A stretch of DNA of 64,000 nt from Diphasiastrum complanatum (lineage: Eukaryota; Streptophyta; Lycopodiopsida; Lycopodiales; Lycopodiaceae), in contig CM055099.1 of assembly GCA_029204225.1 (NCBI GenBank), positions 64,787,614-64,851,613 of the forward strand. The letters are read 5' to 3'. How positions within the stretch are numbered: the first letter of the stretch is position 1; the number at the start of each line of letters is the position of its first letter. Of the stretch, positions 1-12,600 are shown piece by piece. Made by a program: the position numbers and the translations under genes. The notes under the pieces are model-generated. The model saw nothing but the letters and a program-made list of their open reading frames with translations. It ran no database searches and had not been told where the DNA came from.

Positions 1-1817
1 GTTGACTGAATTTGATTCATTCCTCACTTGTGCTAGCAAAGCTCTTGCAAATTTTTACCACGACCAAAGCCTTCCAAAATTCCTGCACTGCTTTCTGAGA
101 CACTTTTACACGTTTTATATTTTCTTTCTGATCATCATGTCTTCTACCGATACTTCCAAGTCTCCGCGCTATACTATCCATCGTGATGTCCCATCTGCAA
201 TGGACATCATGATCCTTCTTAGCACAAGCATCGTCACTCAGTGGATGACCCTTGCGGAGCCTTTGCTCACTGCAATGGGTATTCATGAGAGAGCCTTTTC
301 TAGTCGCATCAATATGGAATTTATCACTCTTGCCTTCAGTACATGAAAGGAAGAGAAATCTAAATTTTATATCACTTTCCAGGGAGCCACACACAAGGTG
401 CGTGTCACTGAGGCTGCCCTTGCAGCCATAGGTATAGCATCCGGCACACAGGCCTCACCCAATCACAAGCATGCCAAATAGGCCATCAAGCCATATATTG
501 ACCTCACCAACGATCTGCACTGGACCAATGACGGCTACCTTCTGGAAGCCATCATTGAACCTTCAATCCACACTGCTGCCCAGCTACTGAACAACTTCTT
601 GATGGTTGGCAACCTCAAGAAAGACTGCATCACATCACAGATCCTCCATAGGATAGTGGAGTCCCACACCAAGTTGGCCAAAGCCTCTCTTGAACCATAT
701 AATTGGTTCAAGGCTATTTTTGGTGAGCTCAAACGAGCTATTAAGGCCAGTACTAAGCAGCAGTTCGCTGCTGGCTCTTTATTGTCTTTTTTAGCCGCTT
801 CTCACTTAGAAAACAGAATCCATGACTTCCACCTGGATTCCATGCTTTCGGTCTACGAAAAAGCACCGACAGAGTTATCTCACCAGGCCTCGAGTTCTCA
901 TAGTCGTCGTCATCCACGCAACGAGATCGTTATTCCTGACTCGCCTTCCACGTCACGACGTCGCACTAGGCATACCTCATCAGCTATGCTTCCACCCTCT
1001 GTTGTTGTTCGCACTGAACTTCTCATTCTCCCAGCCTCTGATGCTTCCCACCGAAGCCACCTCACCAAACACACAATTCTTTATGGATATGTTCGATGAT
1101 TCCGACCCCCTTGGGGCCACTGAAATTTTTGAAATGTCCCAAAGCCCTGCGCCCTTGGAACTCCAATCCCTTGGAAGAGGATTCGGACATATCCATGAAT
1201 CTACTGTTGGTGTTGAAGATGTCTGCTAGCCACCTCACATGGAAGATAGCCCAGCCGCACTTCGGGTCGACAAAGCTGTGAAATCACCAAAACAGTTTGA
1301 TGCCACAGTGCCTGAGGGATTTGAAGAAGAAGACATTTTTTAAGAAGAAGAAGTATTGGCACCTATTCCATGCCTATCAAAGATAGTACCATCAAGTCCT
1401 CCTGCTGTTGCCGCCTCCACAACCGTCGATTCTGGTGATGCTCTAGGTTTGGTTTCAAGCCTTGCACAAGTGATCCAGTCTATGCTGGATAAGAAGAAGG
1501 AAATGGAATAGAGAATCTCCGAGATGGGATCCGAAAACACTCTGATCAGCCAGAAACTTGTCCAGCTGGATCGAGAGTTAAAGATTGCCAAACAACATGA
1601 AGACAAGGCTGAAGCCGAAAAGAAGTTGGCCCAGCAACAAGCTGATCGCTTGGAAGACAACATCAACTCCTTGCAAAATGTCCTGACAACCGCACATGAT
1701 CAGGTGGATAAGGCCGTGCAGGATGCAAAGCAACAGGTGCAGCTGCTGAAGGGTCAATTACAGATGGCCAAACAAGATCGCTTGGGTCAAGGTGATCAAT
1801 CTTATGAAAGGGACTAG
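1..1817 (+). mobile_element. Element-linked coiled-coil ORF, copy 1 (unknown family, fossil)
   Basis: The + strand carries coding-like stretches in one orientation. The first contains MSSTDTSKSPRY, then a globular part with WMTLAEPLL and the segment FYITFQG. A Ser/Arg-rich stretch follows at about 890-1000, and a heptad-rich coiled coil (KLVQLDRELKIAKQHEDK onwards) at 1524-1817. The first 450 bp match the reverse complement of about 4320-4770 at roughly 95 percent, so this is one of two inverted copies; the coiled coil also recurs there. I do not recognise the family. Because the other copy sits between a Ty3/gypsy integrase and an LTR, I infer a transposable-element accessory ORF rather than a host gene. 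It is broken in several places and starts at the window edge, so its 5' end may lie outside. Confidence 0.5.
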
Positions 1818-2296
1818 AGAGCTCTCAAATTGAGACTTAAAAGTGTATGAATTGCATCGTAGGGACATATTGGATTTATTCAAAGACTAAAAATTGATGG
1901 TCTCATCGAAGGAACTTAGTTAATAATTGGTCTATTGGCCATTCAACCCTACTCTAAGACTTTGGGATTTGTCAAGTCAAGGAATGACCGCCTATGAAAA
2001 ACATTTTGTGTAATATAGAAGCAACAGGTTCTTCATCTGTGTCTAACGTAGATGTATGCATGTTGTGATTGATTACTATAGTGGGTTTCTTTCCTTGCGT
2101 AATCTGAATCCAAGATCTAGTCAATCTAGCATCATAGAGACAGAGTTACTTGTCACGCGTAGGTTCGTTCCCATGAGAGCGATAGTTTAGTTCAGATTTC
2201 AACATGAATGGAAGATCTAAATCTAACTCTACATCCATTAACCCTACTCATTAACACTAAGATCCATTAACACTATGATCCACAACAAAGATAGCT

Positions 2297-2298
<2 letters not shown>

Positions 2299-2369
<71 letters not shown>
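2299..2369. repeat. (CT)n microsatellite
   Basis: Uninterrupted CT repeat of about 71 bp inside the LTR. It reads (GA)n in the sense of the element. Confidence 0.97.
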
Positions 2370-2374
<5 letters not shown>

Positions 2375-2557
2375 AAGTATAATAACACTCAATCCCAATA
2401 ACATTCAGATCCAATAATTAGCAAAATCCAAAGAAAGCATGAGAGATGGAGAAGGGAAGAAGAAGAGCAAGGACATTCATCAATCCATTTCTGAAGAGAA
2501 CCAATCTGCTTTACTGAAATGAGGAAATGAACATGAGGAGCAACTCGAGTTGGTCTC

Positions 2558-2565
2558 TTTTTATA
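2558..2565 (-). promoter_or_regulatory. TATA box of the LTR
   Basis: TATAAAAA on the - strand lies in the middle of the LTR, where retroelement promoters sit. The inferred transcript would run toward lower coordinates. Confidence 0.5.
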
Positions 2566-2895
2566 GTAGAGAGGAGGACCCTGGCCTCTGAATCCTATTG
2601 GTCCAGTCTTGCCTCTCTTTTTATTCAAATTTAAAAAAGTGTGGGAACCATCAAAATTGGAGGGAAACCCAACTTTATTCACTAACTTGACATTTAGGCC
2701 CTGCGACATTAATAGTCCCGCAAAAAGGCCTAAAGTCCTTTTATTGACTTTTAACTGATCAATCAAATAACCATGTGATCATTGGGTTGGACTTACACAC
2801 GCAGGGTGCCAAATCTCTCTCACTTATTAACTAGGGTTAGGGTTGCCTTGGGATCCGCAAACCCTCCAACAGTATCCCCCACCAAAATTGGTGGC

Positions 2896-5030
2896 GGTCC
2901 CATGACACCTACAATATGCAGTTATTGGAAACTTTTATTGGCTTCGCGCCGAATCTTGATTAAATGGCACTGCAGCTTCTCCATAAAGTCGAGGCGTGTA
3001 GTATTAAAATCCAAATTGTGTGGCAGAAAACAACGGTGGGCTCCGGCAATCCACTTGGAGGCTGTCCATGATGTGAGGCATGATTCCCAAGAGCCTCCCA
3101 TAATTGCCGCACGAAAATATAAACGAGCAACCAGCAGCTGATCTTTGATCTGCTCTGAGGCCATCGGCTTATTTGGATCGAATGCCAGAGGAGGGAGACA
3201 AGCGTCCCATTGGGTTGCCACTGATGCCAACAGAGTTAGATCTTTAGCAAACATTGTCGATTATCGCACCGCTGGATCTGGAGAGTGGACATATTCTCTC
3301 TGATAGGCTTGTAAGGCACAGTGGAAATCCACTGAGATTGTCCAACTGTAGGGCTAATGGATGATTGGCCAATTGGGCATATGGATGGCACGTAATAGGG
3401 ACCTACTCGCAATTGGTGAGGGCTAGCGACGTAACTCCTAATTGATGCTGGAGTTTTTTCAAAAACAATGATTCTCCATGCCGACTGCTCTCCCAATGCA
3501 GGTATTTTATCCAACTCTTTGTCGGCCTCTATCTCAGAGGTCTTAAACTTCAGAATCCATCCACCACACGAGGACTCATGCGGATGTTGCTTTAAGAAGG
3601 TCTGGATCTGGTCCTCGACACTGATGGGCCTTCTGAATAGAGGTGTGGTCCTTGATGAGGATGGACCTGCTTGTACTACCGATAAGATTGGCGGTGGTTC
3701 AACGATATCTGGAGCTCCCCCCTGGTCCATGCTCGAATCTACCCCTGTATCCATTAAAACAACTTCTTGGCACGAAGGGGAGAATTGCGGCATGACCGGT
3801 ACGGGGATTTGTGGTCCGGCTTCCAACACTTGAGTGGCTGCTTTTTCATAGGCGACGATGGTCTAAGTTAGCCTTTGCCAACTCGGTTGAAGCTGCTCCT
3901 TTGAACCTATCAAAGCGGCCTTGAAATCCCTGAATGGCCACTTTCTATGTCTCTTCTTTCTTGAACAAATACGCAATCTCCGTCGGTGTGACCGGATAAT
4001 CTGGTATTTGTGTTTGAAGATACACATCACGTTCGAGGGTGGTCGCATCCAATTGACCCTTGCATGCGATCTTGTTCGGCTACCTGTAATTGACCCTTCA
4101 GCAACTGCACCTATTGCTTTGCACCCTGCACGACCTTATCCACCCGATCCTGTGCGGTTGTCAGGGTGTTTTGCAGGGAGCTGATGTAGTCTTCCAAGCG
4201 ATCAGCTGGGCCAACTTCTTTTCGGCTTAATCAGCCTTGTCTTCATGCTGTTTGGCAATCTTTAACTCTTGATCCATGCTCTTGATGATCTGTTTGGCGT
4301 GCTTGTGATTGGGTGAGGCCTATGTGCCGGATGCTATACCTATAGCTGTAAGGGCGGCCTCAGTGACGTGCACCTTGTGTGTGGCTCCCTGGAAAGTAAT
4401 ATAAAATTTAGATTTCTCTTCCTTCCATGTACTGAAGGCAAGAGTGATAAATTCTATATTGATGCGACCAGAAAAGACTCTCTCATGAATACCCATTGTA
4501 GTGAGCAAAGGCTCCGCAAGGGTCATCCACTGAGTGACCATGCTTGTGCTAGGAAGGATCATGATGTCCGTTGCAGATGGGACATCACGATGGATAGTAT
4601 AGCGCGGAGACTTGGAAGTATCGGTAGAAGACATGATGATAAGAAAGGAAATATAAAACGCGTAAAAGTGTCTCAGAAAGTAGTGCAGGAATTTTGGAAG
4701 GCTTTTGTCGTGGTAAAAATTTGCAAGAGCTTTGCTAGCACAAGTGAGGAATGAATCGAATTCAGTCAACTTATAGGTGAATTTGGTGGGTCCATTACAT
4801 TGAATACTAGTTTGGTTGATCAGTTCTGAACAAAAATTTGCAGGCATGTACAGTACTGTGATAATAGGATATAAAAATCTCGGCGAAGGTTTTCGGAGAT
4901 ATGAACCTATCAGACGAACATTTTCCAGGCCTGGCGAATGATGAACCTTCCCCCAGGAGGGTCCTTCGTCCATGTACTGTCGTAAATGTATTTTTCCAAG
5001 ACCTGAACAACCTAATTTTGACATTTTAAG
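2896..5030 (-). mobile_element. Element-linked coiled-coil ORF, copy 2 (fossil)
   Basis: The - strand copy of the unknown ORF at 1-1817. It has the same MSSTDTSKSPRY start near 4635 and the FYITFQG segment near 4390. The coiled coil is at about 4260-4060, brought closer than in copy 1 because this copy is internally shorter. Past the coiled coil it extends into a Pro/Ser-rich part (about 3830-3600) and a last globular part with WDACLPPLAFDPNKP, ending just before the polypurine tract at about 2875. Upstream lies the Ty3/gypsy integrase and downstream the LTR, which is the position of the extra 3' ORF of some Ty3/gypsy lineages. Family unknown; broken in several places. Confidence 0.5.
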
Positions 5031-5039
5031 ATCATTTAA

Positions 5040-8000
5040 CAGGTCGGCGAAGGTTAATAATGAGGTTGAGATGCTCAACGAAGGTTCTGGCTTCAACACA
5101 CTTGGTCATGTAATCAGTTGCTACGATAATGTATCGGACCTGAGATCCTTGCGCGGCAGGGTGAATAGGTCCAACATAATCAATTCCTCAATTTTCAAAT
5201 GGTGCTTGCGATAAAACCGGATGCAAGGGTTCATAGTTCTGTCAAGTAGGTCGTTGTGCGCGCTGGCAAACATCACATGTCTGAATAAAATTTTCTGTGT
5301 CCTTGTGAAGCGTAGGCCACCAACAACCTGATTGTAAAAGTTTGCAAACAATAATATCTGTAGAGAAGTGTCCTCAGCTCATGCCATCATGTGAAAACAT
5401 GATTAAATCTGGTACTTCATGCGGTAAAACACACCTTCGTAAAATATTATCTGATCCACGACGATACAATTGTCCTGCAATTAAATTGATAAGGTTGAGC
5501 CTTATGAATCAATTGTCTCTTCTGTACTTTTGTCAGGGAGTCATTTGGTTGTCCTAGCATCAGGTACTCAACAATATCTGCTGCCCACTCAGGTACTGCT
5601 TCAACATAGAATAACGCAGCATCTGGCAATTCATCATCTACTTCAGTGTTAACTGGTGCGAATTCAATTCGCGAAACGTGACCGGCTAGATAATGTTGTT
5701 TCCCCTTTCGAACTACTATTCAAAAGTCAAATTCAGTCAATAACAATAACCATCTTGCAATACGTCCAGTATTGCACGTCTTGTTTACCAAGTAAAGTAA
5801 CGGTTGATGATCCGTATAAAATACAAAGTGCGTTTCCATGAGGTAGTGACGAAATTTCCGAACAGAAAAAATCATGGCCAATGCCTCACGTTTTGTTGTT
5901 GAAAAATTCTTTTCTGGATCTGTAAGTTGTATGCTTGCAAATCATATAGGATAATCCTTCTTATAGTCACCTGGCTGCGTCAAAACTGATCCAATGGCGT
6001 ATTTTGAAGCATCCATATGAACATGAAATTCTATCGTCCAATCTGGAGAATGCAGTATTGTGCTGAAGTTAATGTTTTTATTTTATTTTTCAAAGGCTTC
6101 TAACGCTTCTACTATCCAAATAGGAACAAATAGTCAGTTTGTATATAGGTCGTGCTAAATTCGCAAAGAAGATAATAAAGATTCGATAGTATTTCACGTG
6201 ACCCATAAACATGTAAACTCCACGAATTGTTGCTGGCGGTGGCAATTCCACAATAACTTTGATCTTAGAATAATCTGTGGCAATACCATGTCTTGAAATC
6301 ACATGTCCAAGCACAACTCTGTGGGAAATCCATATCTGATAATTTTTTGGATTAAGAGAAATCTGATATTTGCGACATCTTTCAAATACTTTTTCCAATC
6401 GATTCAGGTGGTCCGTATCTCTACTATGAACTCCCAAGTCGTCCAAGTAAATTTCAAGGAATTTCTGCAGATAATCTTTAAAAGCAAATTGCATTACTCT
6501 TTGGAATGAACTTGGTGCATTACAGAGTCCAAACGACATTACTTTGTAAGCATAGGTGTCCCATTCTGTTGCAAAAGCGGTTTTGTGGCGCTCTGCAGGT
6601 GCGATGTTAACCTGGTTGTAATCACTAAATCCATCCAGAAAACTATGAGCTTCCATTCCAGCAAGGCGATCCAAAATGCTTTCAGTAAAAGGTAACAGAA
6701 AGTGATCCTTCTGCATCACTTTGTTCAACGCTTTGAGGTTCACACAGATCCTCAATTTCCTATTTTTCTTAGGAACAATGATAATCGGTGAAATCCATTT
6801 AGTATGTTCGATCTCAATAAACTAAATTGGCATCAAGCAATCTCTGAAGTTCTTTTTTTATCAGATCCGCTACATTAGGATTACAGCGATAGAACTTTGT
6901 AACCTTTGAAATCGCATCAGGTACTAAAAGTATGGTATGTTCAATCACTGATGTCAGAAGACCCGTCAAATCTTGATAAGTCCATGCAAAGTAATCTTGG
7001 TACTTAATAAGTAACAAGCGGAGTGCTTGATACTGTTCAAGAGTAAATTGTTATCCAACTTGTACAATCTTTTCTGGTTCTCCTTGCTCAGCAAGATTCA
7101 TTGGTTGCATCTTAGCTGGGCCATCGTAAACTTCTTTAGATTCCGGCATGTGTTCGCTTTAGGTAACATGATAACCACATCATCCAGTGTATAACGTTTA
7201 AAATGCTCGGGCATATCATGCTGGACTATGTTTGCTTGTTCTTTTTCGAAAGGACTTGTCTTGGATCTTTGTTTAGCCTTCTTAGCAAGAATTGATCGTG
7301 GAGGTGATGACTTTCGAGATGATAATTCCTTCTTCAAAGGTGAAGACTTCCTAGATGATGATGTCTCACTAGAAGTCTGACTTGAAGAATCATCCTCGAC
7401 TTTTCTTTTGCCTTTATCCAATAAAGGTGGCACTTCCTTTAAATCAATCTTCCGAGGGAGATTTTCCCATTTCAGGACCGTATTATAATGTTGCTTAGCT
7501 TGTTTCTTCGTCATCGATCATGTGATCTTGTCTTCCTTCAATATAACTGCCTTGGGCGGTTTGATTGTTGGTTCATTAGGAACATTACACACTCCAAATC
7601 TGGTCGGATCCATATGATTTAGAATCTACTCATCCGTAAGTTCTGCATTGCCATCATAAGTCAAGGCATGACTCACAAGAATGAGTTCATTTTCAATCGG
7701 ATCTGGTATAGGTTCCATTGATATCCAGGCTACATTCAGCACATTTAGTGGAAACGTGATTGGTGTATCCAAAGTTTGATCTAATAAGAAAATCTCGCTC
7801 AAATTTGATTGATTATCTTGTTGACACATATATCCTGCTGTACAATCAATCGTTGCAAGAGCTTCATTCCAATTGACCGTATCTGTTTGAGAATCGTAAT
7901 GAATTCCCAAATTTTTCTATGGTCGGTCACAAGTGTGATCCGTTGTTGACGAATTGTCATTCTCTTTTTGAACCACTGGTTTGATAGTCCAAGTTGTAGG

Positions 8001-8760
8001 ATCAATTTTAACTGCATGTTCACGATTCTCAAAAGTGATTTTTCCGGTACCCCAGTTATGAATTACTTGCGCAACTCGTAAGCATGGACGTCCCAATAGA
8101 ACTCGATAAACATTAGGCGCTTCTAGTAAGTCCATCACTATGAAAGTAATGACGAACTGTACTCCTGCAATCCTGACAGATATATCTTCCACCATTCCTC
8201 GTGGACGAACTGTCGTTTGATCAGCTAGCTTAATAGCAAAAGTAGCAGGTTTGATCTTTGTAAGGCCCCATTTTGCACATAGCTTTGTAGAGATCAGATT
8301 ACTCCTGAACCGCCATCTATCACGGCTGTTTCTTTAGGAAATTGTCTATGCTGTATCGACAGAGTGATATTCTTTTGTTCACTTTCCCAAGCAGCTCCAA
8401 CATGGAGTACTTCGTTAGATTCTTCAGTTCCAGCACAAAAAAGCGGCTCCTGATGGACTTCTGGTTCTTCTTGAGCTAACTTTTGCGCTAAGACTTCTTT
8501 TGCTTTTGGCACCAACTTCAGGAATTCTCCCAATGAAATATTGATCTTACTAGACAAAATGTTCATGAGTAGTTCTGTTTGCGGTGCTTCTGGTTCAGTC
8601 ATCTTGAAGGGTTCTTCAAGATGATGTAACTGATCATTCATATCCGTACGTAGATTTCTTGAAGGCTGCAATGATGAAGACCAAACTTCAACTGTTGATT
8701 TAGCAACTTCAGGCTTTTCTTCTTCTTGTAGATGTTTAATCCACTACCTCATATTTTGAT
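5040..8760 (-). mobile_element. Ty3/gypsy retrotransposon pol region (fossil)
   Basis: Parts in order on the - strand: an acidic gag/protease linker and protease-like AVIDGGSGV near 8300; protease continuation with LLGRPCLRVAQVI near 8080; a Ser/Lys-rich spacer (about 7480-7210); reverse transcriptase at about 7017-6090 with FLDGFSDYNQVN, FGLCNAPSSFQRV and the YLDD catalytic box; RNase H at about 5990-5680; integrase zinc-binding and core pieces at about 5630-5040 with VGPIHPAAQGS and ATDYMTKCVEA. The integrase stops well short of normal length at the junction with the extra ORF. The element is old, with several breaks. No gag capsid domain is recognisable, because the upstream end abuts a copia fragment at about 8765. 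Confidence 0.8.
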
Positions 8761-8764
8761 ATCT

Positions 8765-9470
8765 TCATTTTTCTGCATTAAGATTTGGATAGACTGAGTC
8801 ACCGAAGTAGACATACTTCGAATCTGCTGGTGTGAGGTCTTCGAATAGGAACTTACATGCAATCCTGTGATGAGAAGCACCAGAATCGAGATACCAATCC
8901 ACGGCTTCTCTAATGGGTTCATCTTGTATCATTAGCACTGTTGGTTCTTTGTGAGAGGTTCTGGCAGAATCAGATCCACCATCCTGCTGCATCTTCTTAT
9001 TTGCTTCATTGTGCTTGAGAACTCGACAGTTCTTGATGTCGTGATTGGTTCTCTTGCAATACTTGCAGAAGATAGGTTTTTGATGCTATCGATTGTGTTG
9101 TTGTGGTTGCTGGTCTGAATTAGTCTGCTCAGCTTTTGTCTTCTTAGGGGCCAACTGCTGCAGCCATAACTAGCCTGGATTTTATCCAAGGAAAAAGTCA
9201 TTCAATATCACTCTACGTAAAACATAGTAGACCTTTGGCGTATTCATGAAGATCGATACATCCAAGATATGATTTGATAGTGCTTTGCACTTCAAAACCT
9301 CTGTCTGCCCATTTGGACTATATTTATTACTAAAACAAAAAATGTAATCTTTTGGAAAGTGCCCGATGTAGTGAGCAAGGGACACATCGGGTGTTGCTAT
9401 GTCTCGGACCTCACGAGTCCCCCCTGACCTCACCGCAAAATGGTCAATCTCCACTGCATACTGCATCGTA
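8765..9470 (-). mobile_element. Ty1/copia gag-protease fragment (fossil)
   Basis: The - strand encodes a gag tail with a zinc-knuckle-like run near 9070-9010 and then the Ty1/copia protease signature WYLDSGASHH near 8890. It is cut on its 3' side by the Ty3/gypsy remnant, so two superfamilies are joined head to tail here. Broken. Confidence 0.65.
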
Positions 9471-9499
9471 TTGTAACCACTTTCAAAGCTGAATCAGTT

Positions 9500-9970
9500 T
9501 CAAGGCCAAATGTTGGACAATTTTCGAGCAGAATTTCTACAAACGCTCAAAGATGATAAGGCATTAGTCGAGGAAGAGTTGGCAGAGCTGTCTATTGAAG
9601 CTAGCCAGACATGCACAGGGCCAGATGCACATGAAGAATATTGAAAGGCCTTGCTCAAAATTGACAATCTAACGTAGCAACTCAAGACCATTCCTGTTTG
9701 TTCGAGAGTTGCTAACCACCCTGAATAATTGGAGGTAGTAGTGAAGATTGACAAACTCGAACAGGAGCTGTCTGATCTCAAACAGCAACTGGAAGATCAA
9801 AAGTTATCTGCTGAACTCCAAACTCAAGACATGGCCACAACAGCTACTCAGGCAAAGCGACCACGTCGAAGGTATGTGCTGAAAGATTCAATGCATTTCC
9901 TGATCGATTCTGGAAGTGGTGTCCACATGCTTTTAACATTGAATTACAATGGTGTGTGGATTATATGATG
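9500..9970 (+). pseudogene. Unidentified coiled-coil coding remnant
   Basis: The + strand holds coding-like, charged, heptad-rich sequence (LEQELSDLKQQLEDQKL near 9750-9800). A basic KRPRRR patch follows, then FLIDSGSGV near 9900. The last motif resembles an aspartic-protease active site (D-S/T-G), which hints at a retroelement gag-protease origin, but nothing else confirms it. It is interrupted and I cannot assign a family. Confidence 0.3.
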
Positions 9971-11689
9971 CTACCAAGCATAGTAGGCATCGCCTTTGAC
10001 GACTGGGAATTACCTTGGGAAAAGGACGACTTTCTCTAGTTATGGGCCCAGTTAACTATCGAGCAGAAATGATGTCTCTGCTAGGGCATAATTCAAGGGA
10101 AATTCAAAGTCGAACCTTTATGATCGGTCGAGTTATACATAGGTTGTTTCTTCTATGTATGCCTTAGAATATTAGTTTTTGCGAAACGAAGACAATAAGC
10201 GACAATTTTGGAAGCGAAAGTCGCAGTTCCAATTGTATAAACTAAAAGACGTTGCGGATATGGACGCTTTTGATGATGTGAGTCTGCTCATCAATGTAAA
10301 TATGGTGTACCCAAAACTTTTCAGTCTTTACGTCGATTGGGAGCAAAATCTTGCTGACTATTTTGTGGAAATTTGACACAATCTGCAAGATCAAAGAAAG
10401 TCAATTTGTTACAAGCACTTTTGTACATATTTTTTCTGGCAGTTCGACACCTATGCAGCAAAGACTTTGTTTTTTTGTACATAATCTATATGTTAAAAGT
10501 TCTTTTATAAGATTTTCAGCTCACTTTTGTAAAGAAATCACACTTCGAAGTGATTCAGATGCAGATAAGAAGTTAACTCAGGAGTTGTTCGATGGAACCT
10601 TGCTCCCTGTTAAGCTCGAAGAATTTGGCGACATATACTCGAATATGAAGATATGAGCTGGATAAATATAAATCATGAAGAGGCTATCAATTTTCGAGAA
10701 TATAATTTCTAAAGACTTGCCTTGTATTTAAGGACAACGACATATTAAACTAGAATAATTTAAACTCTTAGTTAGTTATACCTCTCACGGTATAATTGAA
10801 CATACATTCAACCTGATTATTAACTAGACCTTTTCACGGGAGCGACGCACTTGTAGTCTTTAAAGGTGTGTCTGTTCGCTTTGTAGAACATATATTGATT
10901 ACACGCTTCAGTCTCAATCATCAAGAGAGAAAGAGTTTATGTATTTGTGAGAGATTGAAGAAGTGAATAGAGTGTCGAAAATTATTCTCTCTTATCTCTA
11001 TTCTCCGCAGTATTGAGTGTGAGTGATCTTGAGTCTACTAGTAATCTCTACTACATTACATGAATTACTCTCTGGTCAGACCGTCGCTTTAGCGCATTAC
11101 CGTCGTTTGTTGTATGTCCATAAATATGTTCTAAAGAACTATCTGAAAACTATCTTATTCGTCTGTCGCAAACAATTTGTATTCGACACTCGAATAATCT
11201 CTACATTTGGTAGCACGATCATTGATAGAATTGTATGTATACATCTGAGATGAGAGTCCCTGTCTGAGAAATTGAGTCATTGATCTGTGTTCTTGTTTGT
11301 ATCAGACATAAGTTTCTAACATACTTTAAAATTATTCGTGCTCTTTAGCCATTAATTTGGACTTAAGTTGTTGAGAACTTCTGTCTAGAACCGAACAGTT
11401 CACAAATACGATTAACTAATTGTCTGTTGAAACATGAATACATCAAACATTTCTCGAATTTCTGCCGACAACCTAATCAGCTGGAGTGTAGTACTTCTGT
11501 ACTACTCTGATAACATCTCACCTATAAAACGCTTTTCATTTGATTCGATAGAGACAAGACAGTTGTTTTAGAATTATTAACACTACACACCCCAAATGCA
11601 AGTAATATTGGTTACTTTCTAATGTCTGTTGACAACCAAAATAACACACGAATCCACTTCATTCGAAATAAGTCATAATTGTACCAAAT
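9971..11689. other. Gene-free stretch, possible LTR debris
   Basis: No convincing coding region on either strand. A TATA-like TATTTAAGG lies near 10729. Downstream (10900-11300) is pyrimidine- and AG-rich sequence of the kind seen in LTR leaders, but no terminal repeats could be paired. Confidence 0.3.
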
Positions 11690-12600
11690 ATTTAACTTTC
11701 AAATGCTATCCTCTTGGGGTTCGACATTATTTACTACAAAATCTATATTATCTTTGTTGGTATAGTACGACACTTTGCCCTTTGCCTCTTCCCAATTTTC
11801 AGGTTTTGGCTTGTAGAAGCATCTCCATCTTCCTCATTCCAACATTGTCATCTTCGAGCTTCGAAAATTTCTCTCATCAAAGACAAAATCCCTAAGTATG
11901 AGAATTTTCTTTGTGGAAGAAACATAGATCCTATATGCTTTACTTACATCAATATAGCCAAGAAAAATCTCTTTCTTAGATTGGGATCTTCCTTACTCCT
12001 ATCATCAAGAGTAACATTGACATAGTATGTATATCCTAAGATCTTTAAGAGATTAACACTCTGCCTCTTACCAAAAAGCACCTCAGAAAATGTCTTACCA
12101 TTCAGTGGTTCACTTGGCAATGTATTCCAAAGAAAGTTAGCACAATTCAAGGCTTCACCGTAAAAAGAGTTGATAAGAAGATTTGCATCTAATCTCATAG
12201 ATTTTTCACTCTCACAAAGAGACCTAGTCTTCCTCTCAGCCGCTCCATTTTCCTCTCGGCCACTCCAGTTGTGGAGTTCTCGGACTTGAAAGCTCCCTCT
12301 TGATTCCATGTGCCTCACAATATTCTCAGAACTTTGTAGAGATATACTCACCTCCCCTATCTAACCTTAAGCCCTCGATCCTTGTGTCGAGTTGATTTTT
12401 CATTGCATTTGTAGTCTTGACAAAGACATCAAAAATTTGATCCTTATTCTTGAGAAGACAAACATAAGCATATCTATTGAAGTCATCAATAAAAGTAAAA
12501 AGAAGCTTTGCACTTCCATTGCACAAGAGGAGCTTTGCTCACCATGCCCTACTTGTTATTCATAAGTGAGAGAGATGATTCTCTCCTCCTAGAGTCATTT
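11690..12600 (-). mobile_element. Ty1/copia integrase fragment (fossil)
   Basis: The - strand encodes the copia integrase core: FTFIDDFNRYAYVCLLKNKD near 12490 and the second acidic stretch GLRLDRGGEYISTKF near 12340. The post-core region follows, with NFLWNTLPSEPLNGKT and LKILGY near 12130-12030, and a linker ending VFDE-like near 11880. The pieces are in order but not in one frame. No LTR is identifiable beside it. Confidence 0.75.

Larger units (their letters stand above)
2290..2871 (-). repeat. LTR of a Ty3/gypsy-like element (probable 3' LTR)
   Basis: Read on the - strand, a polypurine-like GGTGGGGGATAC is followed at 2871 by TGTTGGAGGG, the usual start of an LTR. Inside are a TATA box near 2560 and a long CT/GA tract. 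The first part, including the phrase around CCCAACC(C)AATG, is related to the two LTRs at 30.1-31.4 kb. The far end near 2290 is uncertain because no closing CA with adjacent primer site was found. Confidence 0.55.

Noticed and set aside
2389-2766. 125-codon - strand ORF
   Set aside because: Lies within the LTR across its TATA box; composition does not look coding.
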